This document shows, one piece after another, positions 20,701 through 23,721 of a stretch of 23,721 nucleotides of DNA; the stretch's first letter is position 1; the number at the start of each line of letters is the position of its first letter. The stretch is from Echinostoma caproni (taxonomy: Eukaryota; Platyhelminthes; Trematoda; Plagiorchiida; Echinostomatidae). The notes beneath the pieces are model-generated. The model had not been told where the DNA came from, did not search any database, and worked only from the letters and a program-made list of their open reading frames with translations. The stretch spans positions 328 to 24,048 of the forward strand of contig UZAN01048480.1 in the NCBI GenBank assembly GCA_900618425.1, given 5' to 3'. The position numbers and the translations under genes are program-made.

Positions 20701-23578
20701 GAACGCTCTTACTTCGGTCCCGTTCGTAAATCATTCCGTGTTGAACCTCGAGCTTGCTCGTATCGGTCCCGATTTATGACTGATGATTGGTCTTCTGTTC
20801 ATGAGGGGAAGAGAGTTTCACTGTCGTACGAGTACGAGTGCAAAACAAAAGTTGATGTGATGTGCCTCGTGATCCATTACGTCTCCTCAATCTATCACGT
20901 ACTGATATTTTTACATTTTCATTCTCACAGATCCACGCCAATGGGCATTATTTCCTCCCTTCTTGGTCACGAAGGTCAGGGGAGTGCATTGGCATTGTTG
21001 AAAGAAAAGTGAGTAGCTGTTTAACTTTTTCGTTCTTGCTGTCTTTGGTTTCCGTATTCGCGCTTGCAAATTGATTGCAGTCTGACTGAGGAGATTACAG
21101 CACACCACCAGGTTGTGCATCGTAGTTTGAAATCTGCCGTTTTTGACTGGCGAACGAATTCCTATTTGTCCCTGACAGTTTGGTATGTGAAGATAAAATT
21201 CTTTTGCCTATACTGCTCGCATACCGGGTTATTATCCTAGTGATGATTCCGATCACGTGCAATTCCGGTAACCGGTATTTTTGACTTTCTTTGTAGCGCT
21301 CAAGGCATGATCTGCATCACAAGAAGTTACCGAATACACGAGAGTAGCCTGATGCTGTCATACGCCTGTAGTGCAAATTTGTTGTCAACAGAATCACGCC
21401 ACACCACGAAGTACATGGTACTTAGAAAGATAATTGATGACATTTAGATGTCTATCGTTGGGTTTTCATTCACAGTATTTTCTTTTTGAATTGAATTGGA
21501 CTGATCACCGCAGCAGATCAAAACTTAGGCTAACCACTGATCTCCATATCGGGCCATCTTCGTGTCTTTGGTGCATCACCTGGTGCCTCTCTACCGAGAA
21601 GAAAGAATCAACCTTTCGTCAATTGCTTTTTAACATTTCTTCAAGTGGTAGGTTGTGTACCACATCTCCAACGATCGAGAATAAAGCACGACAAAAGGAA
21701 CGGTGCCATGCATATCACGTGATCGGGTTTCCTTATTTGATGCAATAAAATTATCGCTTGATGTGAATGAATTTTTGGCTCTATGACTCGCCTCCTCACT
21801 TATATGTTGCAGCTGCCGCACAGAAGAAAATGGACGGTTAGCTTTAAGACGTGACCATCTCCCACAGCCATACAACAGTGCTGCTGGATAAGTGGCGGAA
21901 TTTATATGGTCTTTTGACAAAAGCGAATATCGTTTCGCTACCACACGTTTCATACCGTAGTGGAAACCCGGCGGGCGTTTGAAGTTCTTCTCGAGACCAC
22001 GTCTCTCGACAGGGCAGCCACCTAGGTGTACGAAGCTCTTTACTAAGTCTAGGTGGTCGTGTACGAGCGTAAGTATAGACCTGGGTGCCTGTCAATTTTG
22101 GGCATAAACTTTGCACTTTGTTGGCGCGATGTGCATACCAAACTTTAGTGCTTCAATGACCGTGCATGATTCTCATTTGGATATCGATAGCCCGAAAGGT
22201 TGAAGTGTCAGCATTTGAGATACTTTCTGATGCTTTCAATCACCATTGTAAATTTAAATGACAAAGAGGACATGAGCCATCCTGAAGACAACATGCGGTG
22301 ACATAAATTGGCCATCTATTCCGATTCTACCCGTGGCCATTTCTATATCCTGGTCGGTTTGTGCTTTGACTTTATTCTTCCAAATGTTGCATTTCAATGC
22401 ATTGGCTTTCTTCATTAATATTATTATTATTACTGTTATTATTATTATTATTGTTTTGTTTGTCACAGAAATTTGGCGGTCTCGCTTGCCTGTGGCGTAA
22501 CTCCTACATCGGACACGGAGAACTCCAGTCTTTGTACCGTGTTCGTGGTCTACATCACACTCACAGATCTCGGACGAGATAATGTGTCTGACGTAAGTTC
22601 GAGCTCACTTCCGAGGTGTGGTCCGTGTTGTTTGTCTCTGCTCAGTTAAATTGATTGGGTGATCCGATACCACTCTATTTCTGTCAATGTCAATGTCAAT
22701 AGTTACTTGTGGTATCTCGGGCCGTTTTAGATTTGCCCCTCTTATATTTGATTACCGACACTGTTTCATGCTGACGGGACCTAGTGCTCATCTGGGGTAT
22801 TCAGTTGTTAGCTGTTCTAAACCATCTCAACGTGTCGGTTCCTTGTGTTCTCACTAATGAGCTGGTTGTGCAACCGCCTGGTTTGGTAGTTGCTCTTTTT
22901 GACTCGGCAATAAGTGTTAATGTTCTGTCTTATTGTTATCTCTGAGGCGACTCGTATCAACCCCCGTCTCTCCATGTTCTTTGTTCCCAAGTTTTCCCCC
23001 AATGTTTTAAAAAATTACAAAGCGGTTTATCCGAGTTTTGTTGAAACAACTCTGCAATCAGTCGCATCGGTTCGGTGAAAAATGACACTAAAATCAACAC
23101 AAATTTCTGGTTCCTTCTTATCATAGCGTCAAGTAAATCATCAAGAGGTCATTTAGTCCTTTATTCACGTTCCACCATCCCTTACCTCCTACCGACTTGA
23201 ATATACACCCTGTTTCTGAACCGTTCAACCGTTCGATTCCCATTGTATCAGGTCTGTCTCATCGTGTTCGATTACATGAAAATGTTACTCCAGTCTGCAA
23301 TCGCTAGTCAACAACACATGCCTGAATCCACGGCGAATGGGGCATTGCCCAATAATCACGTGCAGGACAATCCAGGTGCATCAGTCGATACGGAACGTGA
23401 GGTGCACACATTTCGCTCGTATCTGCCCGAATATCAGTCCACACGAAAAGCGGCATTCCTGTACGACGAGCCTCAGGAACCGGAAGACACTGTAGTCCAT
23501 GTGGCAAATATGATGCAACTCGTCCCACCAGAATGTGTATTTTCTGGCTATAGTTTGCTCAAGCATATCGATTTGTCG
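739..23578 (+). CDS. NRDC: Nardilysin-like M16 metalloprotease, partial gene of 10 exons
   Basis: Joining the ten exons listed separately gives 1260 nt, or 420 codons, in one frame without stops. M16A enzymes are zinc peptidases; nardilysin cleaves on the amino side of Arg in dibasic sites. The sequence shows HFLEH at residues 23-27 of the joined product (zinc ligands His23 and His27, catalytic Glu26). It is followed by HMVFMGS, then EFEL with Glu104 exactly 76 residues after His27, which is the family HxxEH-x76-E pattern. Later landmarks are ITFLPP, GHEGQGS, TENSSL and YMKML, all in the nardilysin order. The similarity is closer to nardilysin than to insulin-degrading enzyme as I remember both families. 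Both ends are open: the residues before AAALC and everything after about the first half of the enzyme lie outside. All introns are GT-AG. The NRDC orthology is inferred from remembered family sequence, not from a search. Confidence 0.93.
965..1335 (+). mobile_element. LINE 3'-end fragment
   Basis: The translated segment TGLPRRAMFAKAVSGWQKRF, then HIGTVRLPELGP, then WLETLSDMPECRKHW, is the C-terminal tail of a non-LTR retrotransposon polyprotein. It matches the copy at 16886-17137 block for block. The shared 3' untranslated end follows: caaaagacagcaatcaaaac, gtgcac-aaa-tgcac, gtaaaagctgaa. Internal stops show it is inactive. Clade (RTE- or CR1-like) is not resolved here. Confidence 0.8.
1640..2390 (+). 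mobile_element. LINE reverse-transcriptase fragment with 3' tail
   Basis: Reading across frames gives successive reverse-transcriptase blocks. They are GISLMNTIAKLITAI (from 1668), GFSPGRDCID (1764-1793), LGLKASFNSV (1863-1892, the family LDLKAAFDSV with the catalytic Asp positions changed) and EFTTESG (1988-2008, before the GVRQGCPLSP block). From about 2100 the sequence jumps to the 3' end: GLGHII-VRL, QWLE, then the shared untranslated tail to 2385. The YADD region and thumb are deleted. Several stops and frameshifts are present. Confidence 0.8.
2770..2997 (+). CDS. NRDC: Nardilysin exon B (core of M16 domain 1)
   Basis: The acceptor ctctcacag ends at 2769 and the donor GTGAGT starts at 2998. 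The first two bases (tg) complete the Met begun in exon A, giving HFLEH-M-VFMGSKKYP. The exon then runs through FDAYLSKRGG, SNAWTGLEYT, FDVKRKHF, LDRFAQFFI and DRELSAVHS. These are the conserved blocks between the HxxEH helix and the third zinc ligand. It ends with a single g (2997), the first base of the ligand Glu codon. It is 228 nt and phase 1-1, so skipping it would keep the frame. Confidence 0.95.
2998..4550 (+). other. Intron 2 (1553 bp)
   Basis: GTGAGT donor and ttttcag acceptor. It splits the Glu104 codon after its first base. It carries one antisense SINE at 4040-4236. I see nothing identifiable in 2998-4039 or 4237-4550. Confidence 0.85.
4040..4236 (-). mobile_element. tRNA-derived SINE, family A
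   Basis: On the minus strand a tRNA-like head has an A box TGCGGTAGTGG (4217-4227) and a B box ATTCGAATCCC (4165-4175). A (CCA)n-like stretch and a body containing GGCTCCTTCCTCTTTC-TGAAAATT follow, ending in an A-rich tail (the T-runs at 4040-4056). The body and tail match the plus-strand copy at 14323-14495 and the truncated one at 18331-18412. Pol III promoter boxes are seen; activity is not implied. Confidence 0.72.
4551..4646 (+). CDS. NRDC: Nardilysin exon C (third zinc ligand Glu104)
   Basis: The acceptor is ttgttttcag, ending at 4550, and the donor is GTACGT at 4647. The leading aa joins g2997 to form GAA, Glu104, the third zinc ligand expected 76 residues after the second His of HFLEH. 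The rest reads FELANARDSSRLQFFLGTL, then SSEGSPFRIFGYG, which lines up with the nardilysin segment EYQLA...FGSLA...F.GN. Exon length is 96 nt with phases 1-1, so it is a symmetric exon whose loss would keep the frame but remove the metal ligand. Confidence 0.93.
4647..6304 (+). other. Intron 3 (1658 bp)
   Basis: GTACGT donor and ttacag acceptor. A family B SINE lies antisense at 4976-5255. The rest (4647-4975 and 5256-6304) has short chance frames only, with no recognised exon or element. Confidence 0.85.
4976..5255 (-). mobile_element. tRNA-derived SINE, family B, copy 1
   Basis: On the minus strand the head has A box TGGCGCAGTGG (5235-5245) and B box GGTTCGAGCCC (5182-5192). The body contains two copies of the word AACAGCAG in opposite orientation around the tail-proximal part, and it ends in an A-run (T-run 4976-4982). 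A second copy at 15424-15637 shares the whole layout, including attacacac-tgtgatgaacagcag and the GGCGTG-TATT junction. The head is in good condition. Confidence 0.78.
6305..6427 (+). CDS. NRDC: Nardilysin exon D
   Basis: The acceptor is ttacag, ending at 6304, and the donor is GTGATA at 6428. The leading gt completes a Gly codon. The exon then encodes NIKSLREIPEQNGTDIQSLL followed by RKHREQSYSSQRMTLALHSK. This matches the nardilysin block GN..TL...P...NID....LR.F....YSS..MTL.V.SKE, where the YSS/MTL strand is diagnostic for M16A domain 1. It is 123 nt and phase 1-1. The donor is weaker than the others (GTGATA), but the frame and similarity continue correctly into exon E. Confidence 0.92.
6428..8111 (+). 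other. Intron 4 (1684 bp)
   Basis: GTGATA donor and gtcacag acceptor. It contains a G-rich tract at about 6705-6731 and a (CA)n microsatellite at 7164-7197. A 143-codon open frame at 7445-7876 has no recognised similarity and no splice logic, so it is treated as chance. No transposon was recognised. Confidence 0.8.
7164..7197. repeat. (AC)n microsatellite
   Basis: Seventeen perfect AC units in intron 4. Confidence 0.97.
8112..8169 (+). CDS. NRDC: Nardilysin exon E (58 nt)
   Basis: The acceptor is ttgtcacag, ending at 8111, and the donor is GTAAGT at 8170. It encodes DTLDNLEKLARDLFSGVPN, equal to the family helix ETLDTLEKWVTEIFS.IPN. It ends with ag (phase 2), the first two bases of a Ser codon finished by exon F. 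The flanking open frames in other registers are shadows. It is followed by the largest intron of the window, 9356 bp. Confidence 0.93.
10150..10745 (+). mobile_element. LINE C-terminal fragment
   Basis: One open frame to 10504 carries GVGEEITSRIAKAGAAFANL, RHLWRRHDIQLSLKRRMYI, VLLYGCETWHLRAEDENQLS, and FQHRYLRSIAHVWWERRSN. This is the region after the reverse-transcriptase palm in many non-LTR elements. After a stop at 10502-10504 the homology continues with shifts (FAHAGQG, CRDMK, RW-L--ARD) to about 10745. It is the best preserved LINE coding stretch in the window, but it lacks the catalytic palm. Confidence 0.85.
11470..11600 (+). mobile_element. Probable retroelement end with hammerhead-like fold
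   Basis: A TATATAGG box (11475-11482) precedes the fold at 11518-11561. It is followed by aacaacacttccagctcggagacctcaccaac, a sort of repeat end I associate with Penelope-like elements. The extent of the element is unknown, and the assignment to Penelope-like elements is inferred. Confidence 0.4.
11518..11561 (+). ncRNA. Degenerate hammerhead-ribozyme-like motif
   Basis: Type I order is seen. Stem I is TCGCA (11518-11522) pairing perfectly with TGCGA (11557-11561). A CTCATGG core (11523-11529) stands where CTGANGA is expected (two changes). Stem II is GTTGCC/GGCTAC with one mismatch and loop TAGCTT. Then come GAAA (11549-11552) and a minimal stem III, C-GTC, with C11556 at the cleavage position. 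One extra base (t11530) sits between core and stem II. The changed core bases argue against activity in this copy. Confidence 0.5.
12930..13420. other. Unassigned relatively GC-rich block in intron 5
   Basis: By eye this stretch is more GC-rich than its surroundings and has several overlapping short open frames on both strands. None has a recognisable domain. It may be part of a repeat, for example a LINE 5' region, but nothing in it proves this. Confidence 0.2.
14323..14495 (+). mobile_element. tRNA-derived SINE, family A, plus-strand copy
   Basis: The A box is TGGCCTGGTGG (14331-14341) and the B box is TTTTCGAATCC (14375-14385), followed by (CAACACCACC) and a body with GGCCGCTTCCCTCTTCCTGA. 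The GAAAGGAAGTATAATG end and an A9 run at 14487-14495 close it. It is homologous to 4040-4236 on the other strand. It is the fullest copy for defining the family. Confidence 0.78.
14759..14788. repeat. (TG)n microsatellite
   Basis: About fourteen TG units. Confidence 0.95.
15386..15402. repeat. (CT)n tract inside the LINE palm
   Basis: It has expanded within codons of the GVRQDCSLS block, next to the SINE B insertion. Confidence 0.9.
15424..15637 (-). mobile_element. tRNA-derived SINE, family B, copy 2
   Basis: It is the same family as 4976-5255 but shorter and more diverged. The A-tail corresponds to the T-run 15424-15430, the B box is GGTTCGAGACT (15576-15586) and the A box is the degenerate TGATGTAGCGG (15620-15630). 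It is inserted antisense into the LINE between the GVRQDC and ALSL blocks, so it is younger than that LINE. Confidence 0.77.
16185..16205. repeat. (TA)n microsatellite
   Basis: Ten TA units at the point where LINE coding similarity stops. Confidence 0.95.
16206..16820 (+). mobile_element. Insert within the LINE, ending in a LINE-type tail
   Basis: The insert separates the two halves of the LINE copy. It contains the hairpin CGAGGG-7 nt-CCCTCG at 16305-16323. At about 16530-16600 it carries the same terminal motif as the LINE copies (ACGGTGCACAACAGTGCATG then TTTTCAAAAGCTGAAATGAA). So at least part of it is a second LINE-family 3' end in the same orientation. The origin of 16206-16530 and 16600-16820 is unresolved. 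Confidence 0.5.
17526..17599 (+). CDS. NRDC: Nardilysin exon F (74 nt)
   Basis: The acceptor is ccttttcag, ending at 17525, and the donor is GTAAGT at 17600. The first t completes Ser196. The exon then reads GVNPPDFTLYKDPFNNPSFN and KIYK, equivalent to the family segment between domains 1 and 2 (DPFDTPAFNKLYRV in the vertebrate enzyme as I remember it). It ends in phase 1 with g17599. No missing residues are evident across the 9.36 kb intron. Confidence 0.9.
18331..18412 (+). mobile_element. SINE family A, 5'-truncated copy
   Basis: It shows TAATTGGCCGCTTCCCCCTT, then CAAAAGTTGTATC, then AAAGGAAGTAAAAATGACAA. These match the body and tail of 14323-14495 on the same strand. The tRNA-like head is missing, as expected of incomplete reverse transcription. 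Confidence 0.75.
18815..19060 (+). mobile_element. Penelope-like element remnant (GIY-YIG region)
   Basis: One frame reads ISEVVYAILCRDCDQHYVG, a stop, then TGNSSTRTHYDALTR (about 18830-18920). This resembles the VY-I-C-DC---YVGQTGR block that opens the GIY-YIG endonuclease of Penelope-like elements, with Q replaced by a stop. From about 18945 a second frame gives NEAKVVIGQRGRSNVRPLK, like the later part of that domain. So there is a stop and a frameshift. It is a fragment only, and no reverse transcriptase was found next to it. Confidence 0.5.
19256..19321 (+). repeat. Inverted repeat, left arm
   Basis: It is the reverse complement of 19505-19570 with 59 of 66 positions identical by my count. 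It contains ctgtccttcggacttcac. Confidence 0.9.
19373..19506 (+). mobile_element. tRNA-headed unit with hammerhead-like fold
   Basis: The A box is TGGCACAGTGG (19381-19391) and the B box is GGTTCAAATCC (19417-19427). About 25 nt later the hammerhead core CTGATGA begins. A tRNA-like pol III promoter next to a hammerhead is the layout of the schistosome Sm-alpha SINE, so this could be a relative of it. It could also be part of a Penelope-like terminal repeat, given the remnant just upstream. Confidence 0.6.
19447..19506 (+). ncRNA. Hammerhead-ribozyme-like motif, probably degenerate
   Basis: A perfect core CTGATGA (19453-19459) is followed by GGTCCAATAAGAGC, a weak stem II with one mismatch (consensus-like loop CAATAA). 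GAAA (19474-19477) comes next. Stem III is ACTCG (19477-19481) with CGAGT (19495-19499) around a 13-nt loop. The cleavage position would then be G19500, where A, C or U is required. Shifting to GTA (19500-19502) gives a 4-bp stem I (ACTA 19449-19452 with TAGT 19503-19506) but breaks stem III. Confidence 0.6.
19505..19570 (-). repeat. Inverted repeat, right arm
   Basis: It pairs with 19256-19321 across a 183-nt spacer. It starts just after the hammerhead-like fold and contains gtccgaaggacagtcagct. It could be two oppositely oriented copies of one element end. Confidence 0.9.
20044..20052. repeat. C homopolymer (9)
   Basis: A run of nine C in intron 6. Confidence 0.9.
20386..20403. repeat. C homopolymer with an undetermined base
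   Basis: Fourteen C, an N at 20400, then three C. The length is uncertain and the N suggests an assembly or basecalling problem. It lies in the intron, 155 bp before exon G, so it does not affect coding. Confidence 0.95.
20558..20627 (+). CDS. NRDC: Nardilysin exon G (70 nt, divergent)
   Basis: The acceptor is tttcgtttctag, ending at 20557, and the donor is GTGAGA at 20628. With the g from exon F it reads VKLTSQHISMMAVVITFLPP and then RQLP, the last codon finished by exon H. This fits the family block with a hydrophobic strand followed by LPP just before GHEG (ALTITWALPP in vertebrates). The phases on both sides (1 in, 2 out) and the length fit exactly, and the TGA that follows lies beyond the donor. 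Residue identity is low, so it rests on phase, splice sites and the LPP pattern. A rival exon at about 17891 was considered and rejected. Confidence 0.75.
20628..20930 (+). other. Intron 7 (303 bp)
   Basis: GTGAGA donor and tctcacag acceptor. It is the shortest intron of the window, with no repeat seen. Confidence 0.78.
20931..21008 (+). CDS. NRDC: Nardilysin exon H (GHEGQGS)
   Basis: The acceptor is attctcacag, ending at 20930, and the donor is GTGAGT at 21009. It encodes STPMGIISSLLGHEGQGSAL followed by ALLKEK. The GHEG-GS block with LL before it is one of the most conserved points of M16A enzymes (Y-x-x-WLVGHEGKGS in nardilysin). It is 78 nt and phase 2-2. An intron of only 303 bp separates it from exon G, which supports pairing these two. 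Confidence 0.93.
21009..22468 (+). other. Intron 8 (1460 bp)
   Basis: GTGAGT donor and gtcacag acceptor. Apart from the ATT-repeat at its 3' end I see no element. The several 70-110 codon frames on both strands have no recognisable content. Confidence 0.85.
22417..22453. repeat. (ATT)n-rich tract
   Basis: An imperfect ATT array with one CTG interruption, just before the exon I acceptor. Confidence 0.9.
22469..22592 (+). CDS. NRDC: Nardilysin exon I
   Basis: The acceptor is gtttgtcacag, ending at 22468, and the donor is GTAAGT at 22593. The first a completes Lys270. The exon reads NLAVSLACGVTPTSDTENSS and LCTVFVVYITLTDLGRDNVSD, matching the family strand pair W.LALF.G....G.E.NSTYSVF.I.I.LTD.G. 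It ends in phase 0. The acceptor lies directly after an ATT-repeat and T-rich tract that could act as a long polypyrimidine tract. The open frame 22397-22582 is a different register and is a shadow. Confidence 0.93.
22593..23251 (+). other. Intron 9 (659 bp)
   Basis: GTAAGT donor and gtatcag acceptor. It has a three-unit TGTCAA repeat near 22682-22701 and nothing else recognised. Confidence 0.85.
23252..23578 (+). CDS. NRDC: Nardilysin exon J (largest, with insertion)
   Basis: The acceptor is cattgtatcag, ending at 23251, and the donor is GTAAGT at 23579. It has 109 codons, phase 0-0. It opens with VCLIVFDYMKMLLQ, equal to the family helix V.YTVFQYLKMLQ. It closes with HVANMMQLVPPECVFSGYSL and LKHIDLS, equal to YVENMCENMQLYPLQDILTGDQLL. 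Between them lies about 30 hydrophilic residues (around 330-361: SQQHMPESTANGALPNNHVQ and following), rich in N, Q, P, S and E, with no counterpart in vertebrate nardilysin as I recall it. The gene continues downstream. Confidence 0.92.
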
Positions 23579-23721
23579 GTAAGTTAGTTAAACTCTTTCT
23601 GTACCCACTCCCACTCCATTAACTTCACTCCCCATGTGTAAGTTTGATAACTCTTCAGTGTTTGTTCAATGTTCTTCAATTAGAGGCAGAGGGTAATTTC
23701 CCGTATGAGCCTCATCACCAC
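23579..23721 (+). other. Start of intron 10
   Basis: It begins with the GTAAGT donor after the phase 0 end of exon J and runs out of the window. No further exon is seen. Confidence 0.8.

Noticed and set aside
21298..21440. Open stretch after a tttgtag acceptor in intron 8, considered as the exon following H.
   Set aside because: No family residues are seen, and 22469-22592 matches the expected block in exact phase.

Overview
The window is animal nuclear DNA, most likely from a digenean trematode (fluke). It carries small exons in long repeat-filled introns. The introns hold degraded retroelements of kinds I associate with flukes: LINE tails of the LRWLGHV / LPRRAMF type, tRNA-headed SINEs, a Penelope-like fragment and hammerhead-ribozyme-like folds. 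The species cannot be fixed from sequence alone.

Only one host gene is visible. It is the central part of a nardilysin-type M16 zinc metalloprotease (NRDC family) on the plus strand, open at both ends. Ten exons were placed by protein similarity, GT/AG splice sites and phase: 739-820, 2770-2997, 4551-4646, 6305-6427, 8112-8169, 17526-17599, 20558-20627, 20931-21008, 22469-22592 and 23252-23578. They join into exactly 420 codons with no stop or frameshift. The HFLEH zinc-binding motif and the third zinc ligand, a Glu exactly 76 residues after the second His, are both present, so the enzyme looks catalytically competent. The N-terminal part (signal and acidic region in animal nardilysins) lies upstream of the window. 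The C-terminal part, about half the enzyme, lies downstream.

Region by region. The first 738 bases hold an antisense LINE tail. Intron 1 holds a LINE tail and a LINE reverse-transcriptase fragment. Introns 2 and 3 each hold an antisense tRNA-derived SINE, of two different families. Intron 4 holds a (CA)n tract. Intron 5 (9.36 kb) holds a LINE 3' fragment, a hammerhead-like element end, a second copy of each SINE family, and a long LINE copy interrupted by a SINE and by a second insert. Intron 6 holds a truncated SINE, a Penelope-like GIY-YIG remnant, and a tRNA-like/hammerhead-like unit beside a 66-nt inverted repeat. Introns 7 to 9 show no recognisable element beyond short simple repeats.

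The most interesting non-coding signals are the two hammerhead-like folds (11518-11561 and 19447-19506). Both lie in sense orientation inside introns. No CRISPR, operon or other prokaryotic feature is present, and I found no convincing wholly new system.
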